Of a stretch of 64,000 nucleotides of DNA, positions 10,517 to 21,324 are shown one piece after another; position 1 is the stretch's first letter, and every line of letters begins with the position of its first letter. A program made the position numbers and the translations under genes. The stretch covers positions 682,001 through 746,000 of the forward strand of contig MSED01000010.1 of assembly GCA_002099365.1 (NCBI GenBank), in the 5' to 3' direction. This stretch comes from Phialophora verrucosa. Taxonomy: Eukaryota; Ascomycota; Eurotiomycetes; Chaetothyriales; Herpotrichiellaceae. The notes under the pieces were generated by a model. The model saw only the letters and a list, made by a program, of their open reading frames with translations. It did not search any database and had not been told where the DNA came from.

Positions 10517-11614
10517 ATGAGCAACGCTGGCGAGACAGAAGCTCCTTCGTCCGAGGGGCACTCCCAGGCGGAGGAGCCAAACAGTTCGGTCGCCGCAAGC
10601 GGCATAGTCGACTGTAGTATTGCAGGGAGCCATGTGGCTGGTGACCACCAGCAAGGACATGATAGCTTCTGCCATCCACGTCACATCGAAGGTCGAAGCA
10701 CAGCTCCCTTGTCCGATGCCCCCAGTCACTTTTCCTTTCGCTCAACTTCGGGTGAGTCCAAGGACGCGATTGCTCAGTTGTGCATTGACCCCCGTGAACA
10801 CATTGTCGTCGGCGATTTAGATGAATCCGGTTTGAACCGGGCTTCAGATTTCATTTCCGATTACGACACCGAAGGCTTCTCTCCCACTTTCCTCGAGAAG
10901 TTCAGGTACAGTCATCACTTGAAGATATTCTGCAGTGAGCTCAGTGGGATTAGGGGAAAATTGAAATTGCAGGATGTCCTTGACGACTTCGTGCCCGGTC
11001 GTTATCAGCGTCTCCAGTACACGTGGGTAAGAATAGCCAAGCTCGTAACCCCAATCGCAGTTCAGCGATTTGGTTGCGAAGAAGGGCTCAACTGGCTGTC
11101 GAAGTCGATGCGCACTTGGGTCGGCTACGAGCGACAATATGAAGAGCTGTTCCTGAATATGTATGTCGCCATCGGCACTGTACTGGAAAAGGCGGTGGAA
11201 ACGTTCGAGGCCGATGTCACTAAATCACCGTATCTGCTCGGAGACCCGACCTCGTGGTTGCAAGGCTGGCTCGCTCCGCAACTATTGGAGATCCATCACG
11301 AATACATTCACTCTGACTACGGAGTGAACGCAACATTCGAGCACTGGATAGGGGCCTGCCGCCCATTCCGGGATCTGCTGGGCGATGTCGGGGTGGAATA
11401 TTTGAACCTTACTGTCGAGGCTCATCTCCTCCAGCCCACATGGGATCCTTATCCAGATGGAACATCCGGACTACCAGACATGCAGGTGTTCATGCACGTT
11501 GAGCAGAACGCCACCATTGCTGGAGAAATCAACGAAGCGCAGTTTGATTTTGACACACTCGAGACGGAGGCCACATACCCCCCATGGCTGGGCAGACTTA
11601 TTTTCAAGGGCTGA
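10517..11614 (+). CDS. Hypothetical globular protein (about 365 aa)
   Basis: The frame opens at 10445, but the second Met at 10517 (MSNAGETEAP) is preferred because the 70 bases before it are C-rich and leader-like. The first 90 residues are Ser/Gly/Glu-rich and disordered-looking. Residues 100-366 look globular, with many aromatic residues (EKFRYSHHLKIFCSEL, WLQGWLAPQLLEIHHEY, LQPTWDPYPDG). No membrane segment or catalytic motif is evident. I do not recognise the family. It belongs to the run of plus-strand unknown genes at 9.8-17.9 kb. Confidence 0.5.
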   Translation: MSNAGETEAPSSEGHSQAEEPNSSVAASGIVDCSIAGSHVAGDHQQGHDSFCHPRHIEGRSTAPLSDAPSHFSFRSTSGESKDAIAQLCIDPREHIVVGDLDESGLNRASDFISDYDTEGFSPTFLEKFRYSHHLKIFCSELSGIRGKLKLQDVLDDFVPGRYQRLQYTWVRIAKLVTPIAVQRFGCEEGLNWLSKSMRTWVGYERQYEELFLNMYVAIGTVLEKAVETFEADVTKSPYLLGDPTSWLQGWLAPQLLEIHHEYIHSDYGVNATFEHWIGACRPFRDLLGDVGVEYLNLTVEAHLLQPTWDPYPDGTSGLPDMQVFMHVEQNATIAGEINEAQFDFDTLETEATYPPWLGRLIFKG

Positions 11615-12718
11615 TGACGCTGTTTCAGGGCGAATAGTACCTTGGCCAACGTATCTGATGTCTGGCATGCACCGTGCCTTGCTATCCTGTGGCCGTCCAT
11701 AGCAGAAGAGATCACCAATTCAAAGTAGAAGGGGTACAAGGGGGAATTTCGGGTGATAGAGTTTTCTTTGAGGCATCCCACGTAACGTGGCGCATGATCT
11801 ACGCTGCAATCAAACACGGCCTGCCGCCAAACTTCACCAGCTTCATTCCCCTTTCGCGTAATGTGACGATGATGACATCGACTGCCTATCTGGAAACTTG
11901 TCGAGGGCATGATAGAAGGCGAATTGATATTTGCGCGCCACACGCAATCTCTCTTTCAGAGAAGTCAACGATGCGGAGCCACAACCAACTACGAACGATT
12001 CGTCCCGAAGCAGCGTCGCGTTCTCATCGCAGATGAATCGCCTTGCGCGAGGTGAATGCCGTTTTGATATACATGTATCGGCCTGATCCTCGCATAGGAC
12101 CGCGATGGCCGCCAATCCTGTGTTAACGGTCCCAACCCTCTTACGCGAATCTCCAGACAATGTGAATGGCTCATGGAAAAACACATCGAGTCTCTGTCGC
12201 CAACATGCACACAGAGAGTGGAGATTGCATGGGCAGTGTGGATGTTGGACCGGTGCTGAGTTATTCTTGAGAACCATGAATCGCTGATGATGTCCTCGAC
12301 CGATCCTTGGTTCTCATATTCGATCGAAAGTGCCCTGCACGAGGCCAACGATTCGGCCCAGGTGCCGTAAGCTAGCAGCGGCTGGCGGCGAAGTCAAACT
12401 GAGCAGATCGAACAGATGGTTGTCTATCATCAGCCACGCCAGGTCGACCGCCAGTGGAGGCTTCCTAGCATCCTCTGGGATGTCTCGTGCGGCCGATGGA
12501 AGGCTTCGTCAAAGATCCTGCCAGATTTCAATGGCAGGCAGCAGAGTGATGATAAGAAGGCCTGCTCCTATGAAGAGTGTTGTGGCTAGTATCCAGAGGT
12601 AAGCGGTGACGGTGCGTCAAGCGTCGTCGGGTATTTCTTTCTTAGCAGTGCCTTGTCCTGATCAAATCTGATTCAATTTCGCCCTCGACGCCTGTGCAGT
12701 GGTAGTGCTGAGTGCATC
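11615..12718. other. Intergenic stretch, no supported gene
   Basis: Only short overlapping frames on both strands. Nothing shows a recognisable motif or an intron that would extend a neighbour. Confidence 0.4.
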
Positions 12719-13663
12719 ATGCTACCGGCTACGGAGACAGAAGGACGCGTTACTTCTATCTCGGAGGATGTGGGCTCCGACATGCTGGACTACACTGGTC
12801 AATCAGCTATCATGGTTGAGCCGGCGCCCTCGGATGCACTTCTAGACGTCCAGGTTACCCTGCCTACCATACCGTCATCTTTCGAAAACGCTCCGCCCAC
12901 GGTGGCTGCAGCTCTAACATCGACTGTCCCTGCTATTGGCGGCTCCGCAGACACACATATGCAAGACGCGCCTCTCATGTCACCTGCGGATGCTCGCAAA
13001 CAAGTAGACGAGCGTCTTTCGCAACTTTGTGTGGAAATCGAGAAGGTATTGGGAGTTGTCTATGCCAGATTGAGAGACGACCCGGGTCATGATGGGAACT
13101 CCTCTGAGCTGACTACATTCCGCAATACCGTCGATGAAGTCCTCGCACAGTACGACTCAATGGAGGCCATGCAAGAACCAGAGGCACATCCGATCGCAAA
13201 GCAGAAGCTGAGGGACTATGTCTCCGCGGTTGGTCCGAGAGCAAAGGCATTCGTGGACGTCTACCCTCCTTTGGCACGCAGGATGCTAGCAGACCATACG
13301 AGAGACCGGGATCATGCAACCAGTGCCTCAGCACAGGAAACCCTAGCCTTGTTCAACGGCATCGAAAAGGAAATCCTCAACATGATCAGCGACGCACTGC
13401 CACGCGACCTCTCCGCCCTCGTGAAAGAGTTTAGGACAATCTACTTCGATTTCCTGAAGTTCGGCGGCTTTGCGCGGTTGGCCGAGGAGTTCCTCTGTCT
13501 TACACGATATGGGCTTAACCTTCCACTGTCCACGTTTCCCAGCACCACCAATCATCATTGTTCTGCCGTGCAACCCCTTGTCTCCAGAAGATTGCCCAGC
13601 CACACGATAACAGCCTTCCATCGTCATCATCCCAAAGTCTCTACGCCGATGGCCGAAGACTGA
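12719..13663 (+). CDS. Hypothetical helical protein (314 aa)
   Basis: From ATG 12719 the first 95 residues are acidic and Pro/Ser-rich. Residues 100-255 look mostly alpha-helical (ADARKQVDERLSQLCVEIEK, VKEFRTIYFDFLKFGGFARL). The last 55 residues are His/Ser/Pro-rich and look less like coding sequence, so a real splice donor may lie near 13500. The same reading frame stays open after the TGA at 13661-13663, from 13664 to 14029. This suggests either a further exon or a broken end. The family is not recognised. Confidence 0.45.
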   Translation: MLPATETEGRVTSISEDVGSDMLDYTGQSAIMVEPAPSDALLDVQVTLPTIPSSFENAPPTVAAALTSTVPAIGGSADTHMQDAPLMSPADARKQVDERLSQLCVEIEKVLGVVYARLRDDPGHDGNSSELTTFRNTVDEVLAQYDSMEAMQEPEAHPIAKQKLRDYVSAVGPRAKAFVDVYPPLARRMLADHTRDRDHATSASAQETLALFNGIEKEILNMISDALPRDLSALVKEFRTIYFDFLKFGGFARLAEEFLCLTRYGLNLPLSTFPSTTNHHCSAVQPLVSRRLPSHTITAFHRHHPKVSTPMAED

Positions 13664-14525
13664 ACCCAGCTATGCGGCGGTGCTGAAAGTGTGATCGAAC
13701 AAGATCAAATGCACTGTGCTGGACTTTCCCATGCGTGCCCAGCCCGAGAGAATACCGCACCGCGACATCTCCAAACACGATTTCCAGGCCGACATGTCCC
13801 TGTCACACCACATATCTTTATGTCCGAAGCCTGTGACCAATTCCACCTATATCACCTTCTCCATGAAACGATTCGGCAGCAAAAGGAGGAGATTCGGCGT
13901 GAAGAAACGGTTGGATCCGTCTGTTGTAAAACATTTGCCGTGGCGCTGCGACCTCGTTTGCAGATTTGTCTTGCCATTTCGGAGGTATTCCACGACCTGT
14001 ATGTTCTCCAAGGTTGCCATGAGAGGTAACTGTCTCCTTGTCTGTGCTCTCCTTCGCTTTTTTCAGCTCTCCTCCGCTCTTCATCCAAACTGGCCATGCG
14101 GTGACCCAAAATGTGATGGCTACATTTCCCGGCATTCGCACCCGTTGTCAGAACCACATTGTTTGTCCATGTGCGGCATTGCCCACAATGTTCCTCTTCT
14201 TGGACATCAAAGAGTTGAATTACCAAGTGGGGTTATCGCGTAGTGATGCTTCCCAGAAGTGGTGCATCCACGGTTTTGATGACGCTGGAAAGGCGATCAA
14301 TCAGTGAAACGGCGATAGCAGTCCTTGGAGCAAGATCACCTCACCTTGTAGACGGCCAAAAGCCCGAGAACATTTGCACAGTCGCTGTCGGGCATTCGAA
14401 AATTTCGAGGTGGTGGTTGAGGTAGTTGGTCAGGTGCGCCCATCGGGAAAAATGTCATTTGGGATGCTTCACTTCAACTTCCGTCTTTCCCAACCACTCT
14501 GGTCATCATCCATCAGTCGCCCAGC
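13664..14525 (+). other. Possible downstream exon or broken 3' part, then leader of the coiled-coil gene
   Basis: 13664-14029 is open in the same frame as the preceding gene and encodes a charged helical segment (LHETIRQQKEEIRREE). A second plus-strand frame overlaps it. From about 14440 to 14525 the sequence is pyrimidine-rich, as expected for the leader of the next gene. Confidence 0.3.
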
Positions 14526-17500
14526 ATGATTGATGGCACACAACTTCAGGAGCTCCTCAATGCTCTTACAGGTATAAATACAACTATGGGAGATCTTCTC
14601 AAATATGCAGCCCAATTCGGCTACGACGAAGAAATTCGTCAACTGATCAGTTCCTGCCAGGATGACCTCGAACGCTTAAGCAAGGCCGTTGACGAGACGT
14701 CGGCGTACCAGGAAGCCCAAGCTGAGATCGAATCCCTGGAACAAAAGATCCGAAATGACGCGGATTCCTACCTAAAGCGACTCGCACACACCATCGAGGA
14801 GTTAGAGACACTTCAGAAGGAGAATTCCGTGCTCAGATCTGAGATGCAGCAAGAGAACAGTGGTCATACACAAGCCCTTGATGCAATTTTCCATGGCCTG
14901 AACAACAGCGCCCAAGAAATCAGAGTCTGCCTCGCGTCACTCGCAGCTCGATTCTCTAAGTCTAGCACCCAGCGGACACAGAAAATCCTGCAATTGTTCA
15001 GTGAAACTTCTGAGCTAGTTCCAGTCCCAGTTCAATTAGATAGTTCTCCTTCTGATTCGCTGTCTCCCTCCATCTCTGTATCTTCTCTGCACCATTCCAT
15101 TGCTCTTTTCTCTGCTTTGGGAAACACGATCACCGAGATGTGCAAGTTGATCATCGAGAGCGAAGAAGAGCTGGCCACATCGCAGCAGGAGAAGGCGGAT
15201 GTTATCTCGGAGAAGGTTGGTCTTGAAGCCTCCCTCAGCGGACTGGAGAGGAACAACGCCAATATGGTCACTGAAAGGGCCAGGCTTGAATCCTCCCTCC
15301 AGGTTCTGTCGCAGGAGAAAGCCAACTTGGCTCGTGAAAAGACCCAACTGGAAGTCTCCGTGAAAGATCTGAAGAAGGAGAGTATGATGGCGGTCACAGA
15401 GAGGCTTAAGCTTCAGGGCTCTCTCATAAACCTGAAGAAGGTGAATGTGCATCTGGCCGCCGGCAAGGTCACGCTTGAAGACACTGTCAAAGCCCTGTCA
15501 GAGGAGAAAGCCAATTTGGTCGCTGAACACACCGAATGGGAAAATTCCCTCGACAGCTTCAAGAAGCACAAGCAGGAAGAGATCAATATTCTCGTTGGAG
15601 AGAGAGATCAAACCCAGCAAGCTCTCGACTGCCTCTGCGAGCAGCATGACAGACTCGTGGAATCGGAGGCCTCGCTGCGCATGTCGTCCTACCAGTTCAA
15701 AGACCAATATGAAGCAGAACTGGCTGCCCACAAGCAGACGTGCTCAGACTTCCAAAGCCGGTTGGACGGTGAGACGAATGCGCATGCAGCGACCAAAGAC
15801 GACTTGGGAGCGAAGCTAACACGGGCAGGACAAGATCTGCAGAATACATTGTCTCGCCACCAGGAAGCTCTTCAGCTGCAGAAGAAGCAGAGCGACAGGA
15901 CGATCCTGACTCTCCGAAACAATCTCACAGTAAGTAAGAGTACAAGTGCCGTGGCACAGCGCCAAGCGAAGGGCCTTCTCCGTCAATGCCATAGTCTTGA
16001 ACGTGACAACGACGTCCTTGAACGCGAACACATCGCTCTTCAAGATGAGCATCTCCTCCTCCAATCTGACTATTATAGCTCTGAGAACCGGGCTAACGAG
16101 GTCCTTCGTGCCTATCTGGAAGCCAACGAGGCTCTGGAGAAGTCCCGCGACCAACAGAGAGCGTTGCAAACTCAAGTCAGTCAATGCAACCAGCAACTAC
16201 AATCGGTAAGAGCTGGCCATGATGCGATGTCATCACGCCTGGAGGACGCACTCGCTGAACGAAACGATCTCAACAATCACGTCCCCCGCCTGCTGGAACG
16301 TATCGACGACCAGCAGGCCGAGGCCAGTGTATCGAGACTTCAACATCAGCGAGAGCGCGACGATCTCGATAGCCTTGTCTCTCGCCTTCTGAACTGTCTT
16401 GACGACCAACAGACAGAGATCGAAGATATGAAAAGGCAACACCAGTATGAGCTTGACCAGCGAAGCCAGGCTTTTGAGCAACGTCTTACAAAGGAGAAGG
16501 AGGCGCTCGCCAACGAAATCCTCAAAAAACATGGTGCAATTCTCCAAACCGAAACGCAGGACTTTGTACCCATCATTGAGCCTATCGTGGACGCATTTGC
16601 CCACGAAATACGCACAGTGTTGCGTGCTGAAAAGGACCACGAGGTCCGTCGAATCACATATGATCTACAACAAACCCTTGCCGAGGGTGAGAGACAGATA
16701 CGCGTGAATATCAAGGAGAGGCATCGGCGGATTGCAGAAAAAGCTGTCGAGCACTCCATCGGAATCCTCCGAGAGCAACACGAGCGGAAGGCCGACTCTC
16801 TGCGCCGGCAATTGGAAGATGCCAGAAGCGAGATCAATCGCCTGCGCAATCCGACGCTTTTTGGGCGTCCTCTCCCGCCGATGGAAGCATTCAAACTTCG
16901 ATACTCACAGGTGAAGACGGTCTATGAGCAGGAGCCCGTCGAGGCAGAGATGGGAAGACAACAAGTCCTCTTTAGCCAAGCAAGCACGGCTGTCGCATCG
17001 AAGTCTCAATCTCGTCTTGAAACACTGATTGATGACGACGGAGACTTCCTCCACCAAGGCTCCAAACGAGTCCGCGAACCGTCACCGGAGCTTGGAACTG
17101 GCGGTCTAGACTACCAATCCCCGTATCTAGAGTTACCGGGTTCCAAGAGGCAGAAGTTGGCGCATCAACCTGTCCCGTCCTTGGTTGTTCCAGAGTCACC
17201 GCCAGACGTTGATGCAATTGTCGCCGACGTTCAGCAGGATGTCGCCTTTGACGAACCGCAAGCAACCGGTACAAATGACCAGCATGACACGGCTAACAAC
17301 AATCAAGAAGATACCGCCTTGCACGATGATGAGGACGGTGCAGCTCGTCAGCAGCTCCAGGCCCCAACGTCACAACAACCTGGTTGCAGCGGAATCACGC
17401 TTTCGCCAAACGCTCAGCGGTTTCGCGATAGCTGCTTCCTGGCTTGGGACGTGACTGAGGCGGACGAGCAGGCGTTCCGAATGTGCTGCAACGCCATATT

Positions 17501-17897
17501 CAGTGAAGGGAGATCCTTCCAAGACGTGCACAAGTTCATCGACAGGTACTGCATCGGGCCTCTTGACGCGCCACCACCAAATCCTCCAGGCTGCCTCATG
17601 GCAAGACTCAGTGGCAAGACAGGAGGCGCAGGGAACAAGCACATGACCGGCAGATCTTGCAAGTGGTGTCAAGGGCAGAAAATGTGTGTATGGGCGAAAT
17701 TTGCTGACGGGGTAGCCACTGGCTTCGGACCACGGGTCGGTCGCAAGATCCTCGTCGGGCGGGATCACGATCCCAATGCACAACCACAGACTGTCGACAT
17801 CAACGGTCAGAATGTCAGATGGATTCTGAAGAAGAGAAAGGCCAGTAAAGAGGAGGACAACGATGGCCCCTTTGCGGCCGGGTGTTTCATCTTGTAG
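14526..17897 (+). CDS. Long coiled-coil protein with Cys-rich C-terminal domain and CaaX-like end
   Basis: One uninterrupted frame of 1123 residues. Residues 55-120 and about 205-830 are heptad-patterned coiled coil. Residues 222-347 are six tandem 21-residue units (three heptads each), typified by EKANLAREKTQLEVSVKDLKK. Residues 578-609 and 610-641 are a 32-residue duplication around RLL..x-D-D-Q-Q. Residues 830-950 are acidic and disordered, with basic patches (S-K-R-V-R near 846, S-K-R-Q-K at 873-877). The C-terminal 170 residues form a compact Cys/Trp domain (C1045-x2-C1048-x5-C1054, followed by VWAKFADG), then K-K-R-K at 1102-1105. The last four residues are C-F-I-L, which fits a CaaX box with Leu favouring geranylgeranylation. 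The layout recalls a membrane- or nuclear-envelope-tethered filament protein, but no homology is claimed. Confidence 0.8.
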   Translation: MIDGTQLQELLNALTGINTTMGDLLKYAAQFGYDEEIRQLISSCQDDLERLSKAVDETSAYQEAQAEIESLEQKIRNDADSYLKRLAHTIEELETLQKENSVLRSEMQQENSGHTQALDAIFHGLNNSAQEIRVCLASLAARFSKSSTQRTQKILQLFSETSELVPVPVQLDSSPSDSLSPSISVSSLHHSIALFSALGNTITEMCKLIIESEEELATSQQEKADVISEKVGLEASLSGLERNNANMVTERARLESSLQVLSQEKANLAREKTQLEVSVKDLKKESMMAVTERLKLQGSLINLKKVNVHLAAGKVTLEDTVKALSEEKANLVAEHTEWENSLDSFKKHKQEEINILVGERDQTQQALDCLCEQHDRLVESEASLRMSSYQFKDQYEAELAAHKQTCSDFQSRLDGETNAHAATKDDLGAKLTRAGQDLQNTLSRHQEALQLQKKQSDRTILTLRNNLTVSKSTSAVAQRQAKGLLRQCHSLERDNDVLEREHIALQDEHLLLQSDYYSSENRANEVLRAYLEANEALEKSRDQQRALQTQVSQCNQQLQSVRAGHDAMSSRLEDALAERNDLNNHVPRLLERIDDQQAEASVSRLQHQRERDDLDSLVSRLLNCLDDQQTEIEDMKRQHQYELDQRSQAFEQRLTKEKEALANEILKKHGAILQTETQDFVPIIEPIVDAFAHEIRTVLRAEKDHEVRRITYDLQQTLAEGERQIRVNIKERHRRIAEKAVEHSIGILREQHERKADSLRRQLEDARSEINRLRNPTLFGRPLPPMEAFKLRYSQVKTVYEQEPVEAEMGRQQVLFSQASTAVASKSQSRLETLIDDDGDFLHQGSKRVREPSPELGTGGLDYQSPYLELPGSKRQKLAHQPVPSLVVPESPPDVDAIVADVQQDVAFDEPQATGTNDQHDTANNNQEDTALHDDEDGAARQQLQAPTSQQPGCSGITLSPNAQRFRDSCFLAWDVTEADEQAFRMCCNAIFSEGRSFQDVHKFIDRYCIGPLDAPPPNPPGCLMARLSGKTGGAGNKHMTGRSCKWCQGQKMCVWAKFADGVATGFGPRVGRKILVGRDHDPNAQPQTVDINGQNVRWILKKRKASKEEDNDGPFAAGCFIL
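15189..15566 (+). repeat. Six 63-bp coding repeats (21-residue coiled-coil units)
   Basis: The units start at E222 of the coiled-coil protein and recur every 21 residues. Each has hydrophobic residues at matching heptad positions and a shared E-x-x-x-L-E-x-S-x-x-x-L core. The DNA copies are diverged, so this is an old in-frame tandem expansion. Confidence 0.75.
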
Positions 17898-20800
17898 CTC
17901 TACTTGAATTCAACCTCTTCACATTTCCATCAACTCTGTTCTCCAGCGATCCATTGGCTTGTCTTCTTCCCTATACAGCAGGAGTTACTGCGGTATCGGT
18001 GGCTACTCCTGCGTTGAATGTGTCGCGTCCCGTCACTCGAGACGACTTGGAAACATTGTTCTTCACATTGTTCTCACGGTTTTCGGCAGGCCAGTGAGAC
18101 GCGTGGAGGGATGGCCGTGCGTCCAGCGATGGTGCATGCTCTCCGAGGTGTACGCGGCAATCAAACGGCATGAATCTTCGGAGAATGGAAAACCATATCC
18201 ACAAAAATCCCTCGTGAAAGCATCCTAATCTTATGTTGAGATAGCTCATAGTTCCATAAGCTAGACAGGCACAAGTCCCTCGACGTTGTCTCCGTATCAC
18301 ACGGCCATGCTTTTGTGATGCATGTCTCAAAGATCTTGCCGGGTAGAGCAGATGTATGCGCCTGTCCACCACACTCGCAACCCCAGTCTTGCAAACTCGC
18401 AATGCTTGGGCTAAAACAAGCACCACATTGTCTCTCCGTCATCCGTCTTCTTGCCATGGGCAAGGCGTAATGTCCTACGTTTGCACTCTCAAAACGATTG
18501 GATCATCCCGCGTTCTGATTCCCGACAAGACGCAGAGAGCATTGAACAGGGAGCAGCCTCTCCGGTCGAGTATCATGATGTCTGCATGTCCATAAACTTG
18601 ATATCATCCAATAAACGCGCTGGGTTCTGAAACCAGGGCTGATCGAGCAAGGAGTATTGCAGGAGCAAGGCAATCATAGGGTTTCTCCCTCATGCACTCC
18701 CGACATCGAAGCACGATTCGCGGACAAGGCAGCATGAAACCTGCAATCCAAAATCTATTCCGGAGTGTCGAGATCGTTCGAGTGGCGGAAACAGTTCCCC
18801 AAGCCATAGGATGACCTGGTGTGTGCAGACTCCGAGCCACCGATCGAGTGATCGCGTTCACTATCCAGCGTGGATTGGATGTGCGATACCCAGCCTGGAG
18901 ACTTCGATTCATGACTTGCCCATGTTCTCCAAGGTAAGATCTGTCAGCTCGCAGGCGCCGAGCTTGCTAGTACATCATCGTCGCTGTCTTCAGGTGCTCT
19001 CAATTATTGGATCCCACCAGGCCTTTCCGGGTCTAGTCGGCGTAGAGCAGCTCAGAGTGGCCCAGAGATGACGCAGAGCCGCTTGAGGAAGCCCATTCTA
19101 TTTGGTAAGCCACTGGGATGCTGCTTGCGGCATTGGTCCTCATCAAACCCTTCGCTGCTTGTCTGGAGGAAGCAAGCTGCGAACCCACCACGAGACGCAG
19201 CGAGGTCTTGCAGGCGAATCTCGTGCATAGTCGCATCATTTGGTGTAAGTTAGGTCGCTCTGATAAGACTTCACTGTGATCTAGCCCCTGATCTCTATCT
19301 CGCGAGCATACCTGCCGTCCTATAGAGGATTTGGGTTACTGATCCAGAGAAGGTATGTGCACAGCGAGCGCGGCCTGTTCTTATGCATATGTGTTGAGTG
19401 AGCCTCAATGAATGACATGAAGCAGGGGTTGCGTCTCTGCGGAAGTCTCCCACTGCCTCCCATCTGGCGTTCTGTGTGAAGAATACTCCGATTTGCTCCT
19501 TGTACAGAGTCGTAATGACAGGATCGATATCGTCGACATCAGGGCGCCATGTAACATTCCAGACGAGATCTCCAGGATCCTATCGGCTCTGCGGTGCTGC
19601 GGATGGAAGACAGCTCGAATGGACACGGGGGATGACCGGGCTGATAATGCTGGTATTGCAATAGGCATACTTGTGTTTTCCGCCAGCGGAGAGCTTGATC
19701 GAGGACACTCCGGCATTCCCAGGTCGCAGATTATCGTCGTATAACAGCAGCTTGCCCATGCTGGTCGTGATCGTCATCTCGGCTTGACATGGAGAACCAG
19801 CGTTTCTCTTGATTTTGGTCGTACACCGAAGACACCGGAGACACCGGAGTGAGCATCTAGCAGACTCCCACATACTCCACAAGGCCCCTCAAGGTAGCCC
19901 ATACTCATGAAGCTTCAGGAAGGTCGCTTCGGGCTTCTCTTGACGAGTCCGCCTTCGATATCGTCCCTGTCCTTAGGTACCGTCGAGAGCAGTCCTCGAT
20001 GGCAGTGAACTTAAACAAACACGAGGCGCACCGAAGTTCAGGTCTGGCAGCAACTTTCTGCGCAGAATAAGAGTGTCTCGGCCTAGCCTCGCGTTTCTGC
20101 AGCCATCGCCAGTCGTCTCCGAGCAGTAGCTAGGGGCTTGGGGCGAGGAAGATTTATTTGTCGGTGAACAAGTTGGCCGCCGCCGAGGGGGCTCCATGCT
20201 CGATAATTCCAGAGTCTCCAGGTCTTACGCTTGCTCCTTTACCGCAGAAAGGTTGTGGCAAACAGTATTTCATCTTGTTCAAGCACCTCTTTGTCGACGA
20301 GGTGCTATTCTCATTCTGGCGGCAAACCTCGAGACTATTGAGAAGGATCAAGAAATGTGTATGCAACAGAGTTCGCCAGGTTCGCAAAGTATAGCTATAT
20401 TCATCGCAAGGAGACTCCAGCCATCTTTGATTATCTTGGAGTTAGGCTAGAGTGGTTGAGTCGTAGAGGCTTTCGTCCCATCAAGTCGAAGTCCGCGGCC
20501 GGGAGGGCTGTGATTCCCATATTCCGAGTGCTGCGAAGGCTAGCAGAAAATGTTCCAGACAAGTGTACCGTCGTCGCAGGGCGTATCTTTATCAAATGGC
20601 AGTGTTAAGCTTTAGTTTTACATCTCCCATCATCAGGACATCGTACGGCCAGAGCTACGTTTTCCGAAGCGCAGCGTTGCATTTCTCGAGCACCGCAAGT
20701 TCGGTCATGCTCAGATTAACGCCATTGCCAAGTTTCTAGGCGCTCGGGAATGCTTTGTTGTTCTCCTGGTCCTTAAATTCTGGTGCGGTGGTGCGACGCA

Positions 20801-21324
20801 CGATTTCCGACTGGAGACTTGGGCAGCACCCTCGAGCATGGAGATTCCAACTTGGCCGTATTAGCCCAGTGCCACAGAACCTTATTAATCTGTGGGGAGA
20901 CCGCTCATGTCGAGAATTTTCATCTTTGGCGCACCGGCTTCGGAGCCCGCATTGCATTCATTCAGCACCATGGTCGCGATACCAGCGAGCGACGACCAGG
21001 CAAGGACTGCAGCTTCCTGTTTCCGTGTTCCTGATTCCGAGTCCAATGAGCGCTGTGCAGTTGTCGTTCGCCATCTCGCGACATTTCCAACTCTCTCAGA
21101 CGCATCGTCGCGTAGCTCGTTCGTTCGTGTGTCGTGGGACATCAACGACCCTGCAAGGGCCGAAGACGCGAGTCCTGAGATGCCCCAGAGGTCTTGACAG
21201 TCGCCCGTGCACTCTGCGATGACGGAAAAGTAAAACCTAGGCGATGAGTTGTTCTCTGATGCTGTGCTAATTTGGTGGTGAGCACTTCGTGTGCAAGTTG
21301 CAAGTATAATGGAAGGCAACGACA
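17898..21324. other. Gene-poor tract with scattered coding-like shards
   Basis: No intact gene. Around 20270-20600 three plus-strand frames in succession give protein-like pieces (for example EFARFAKYSYIHRKET and LEWLSRRGFRPIKSK) that could be parts of one frameshifted ancestral gene. A short imperfect 9-base repeat occurs near 19828-19854. Base composition is ordinary, with no AT-rich block. Confidence 0.35.

Noticed and set aside
15816..16640. Minus-strand frames opposite the coiled-coil gene
   Set aside because: Leu/Val-rich antisense of Glu/Lys/Gln codons, an expected artefact.
19828..19860. Short GACACCGGA-type repeat
   Set aside because: Only about three imperfect 9-base copies; too short to mean anything.
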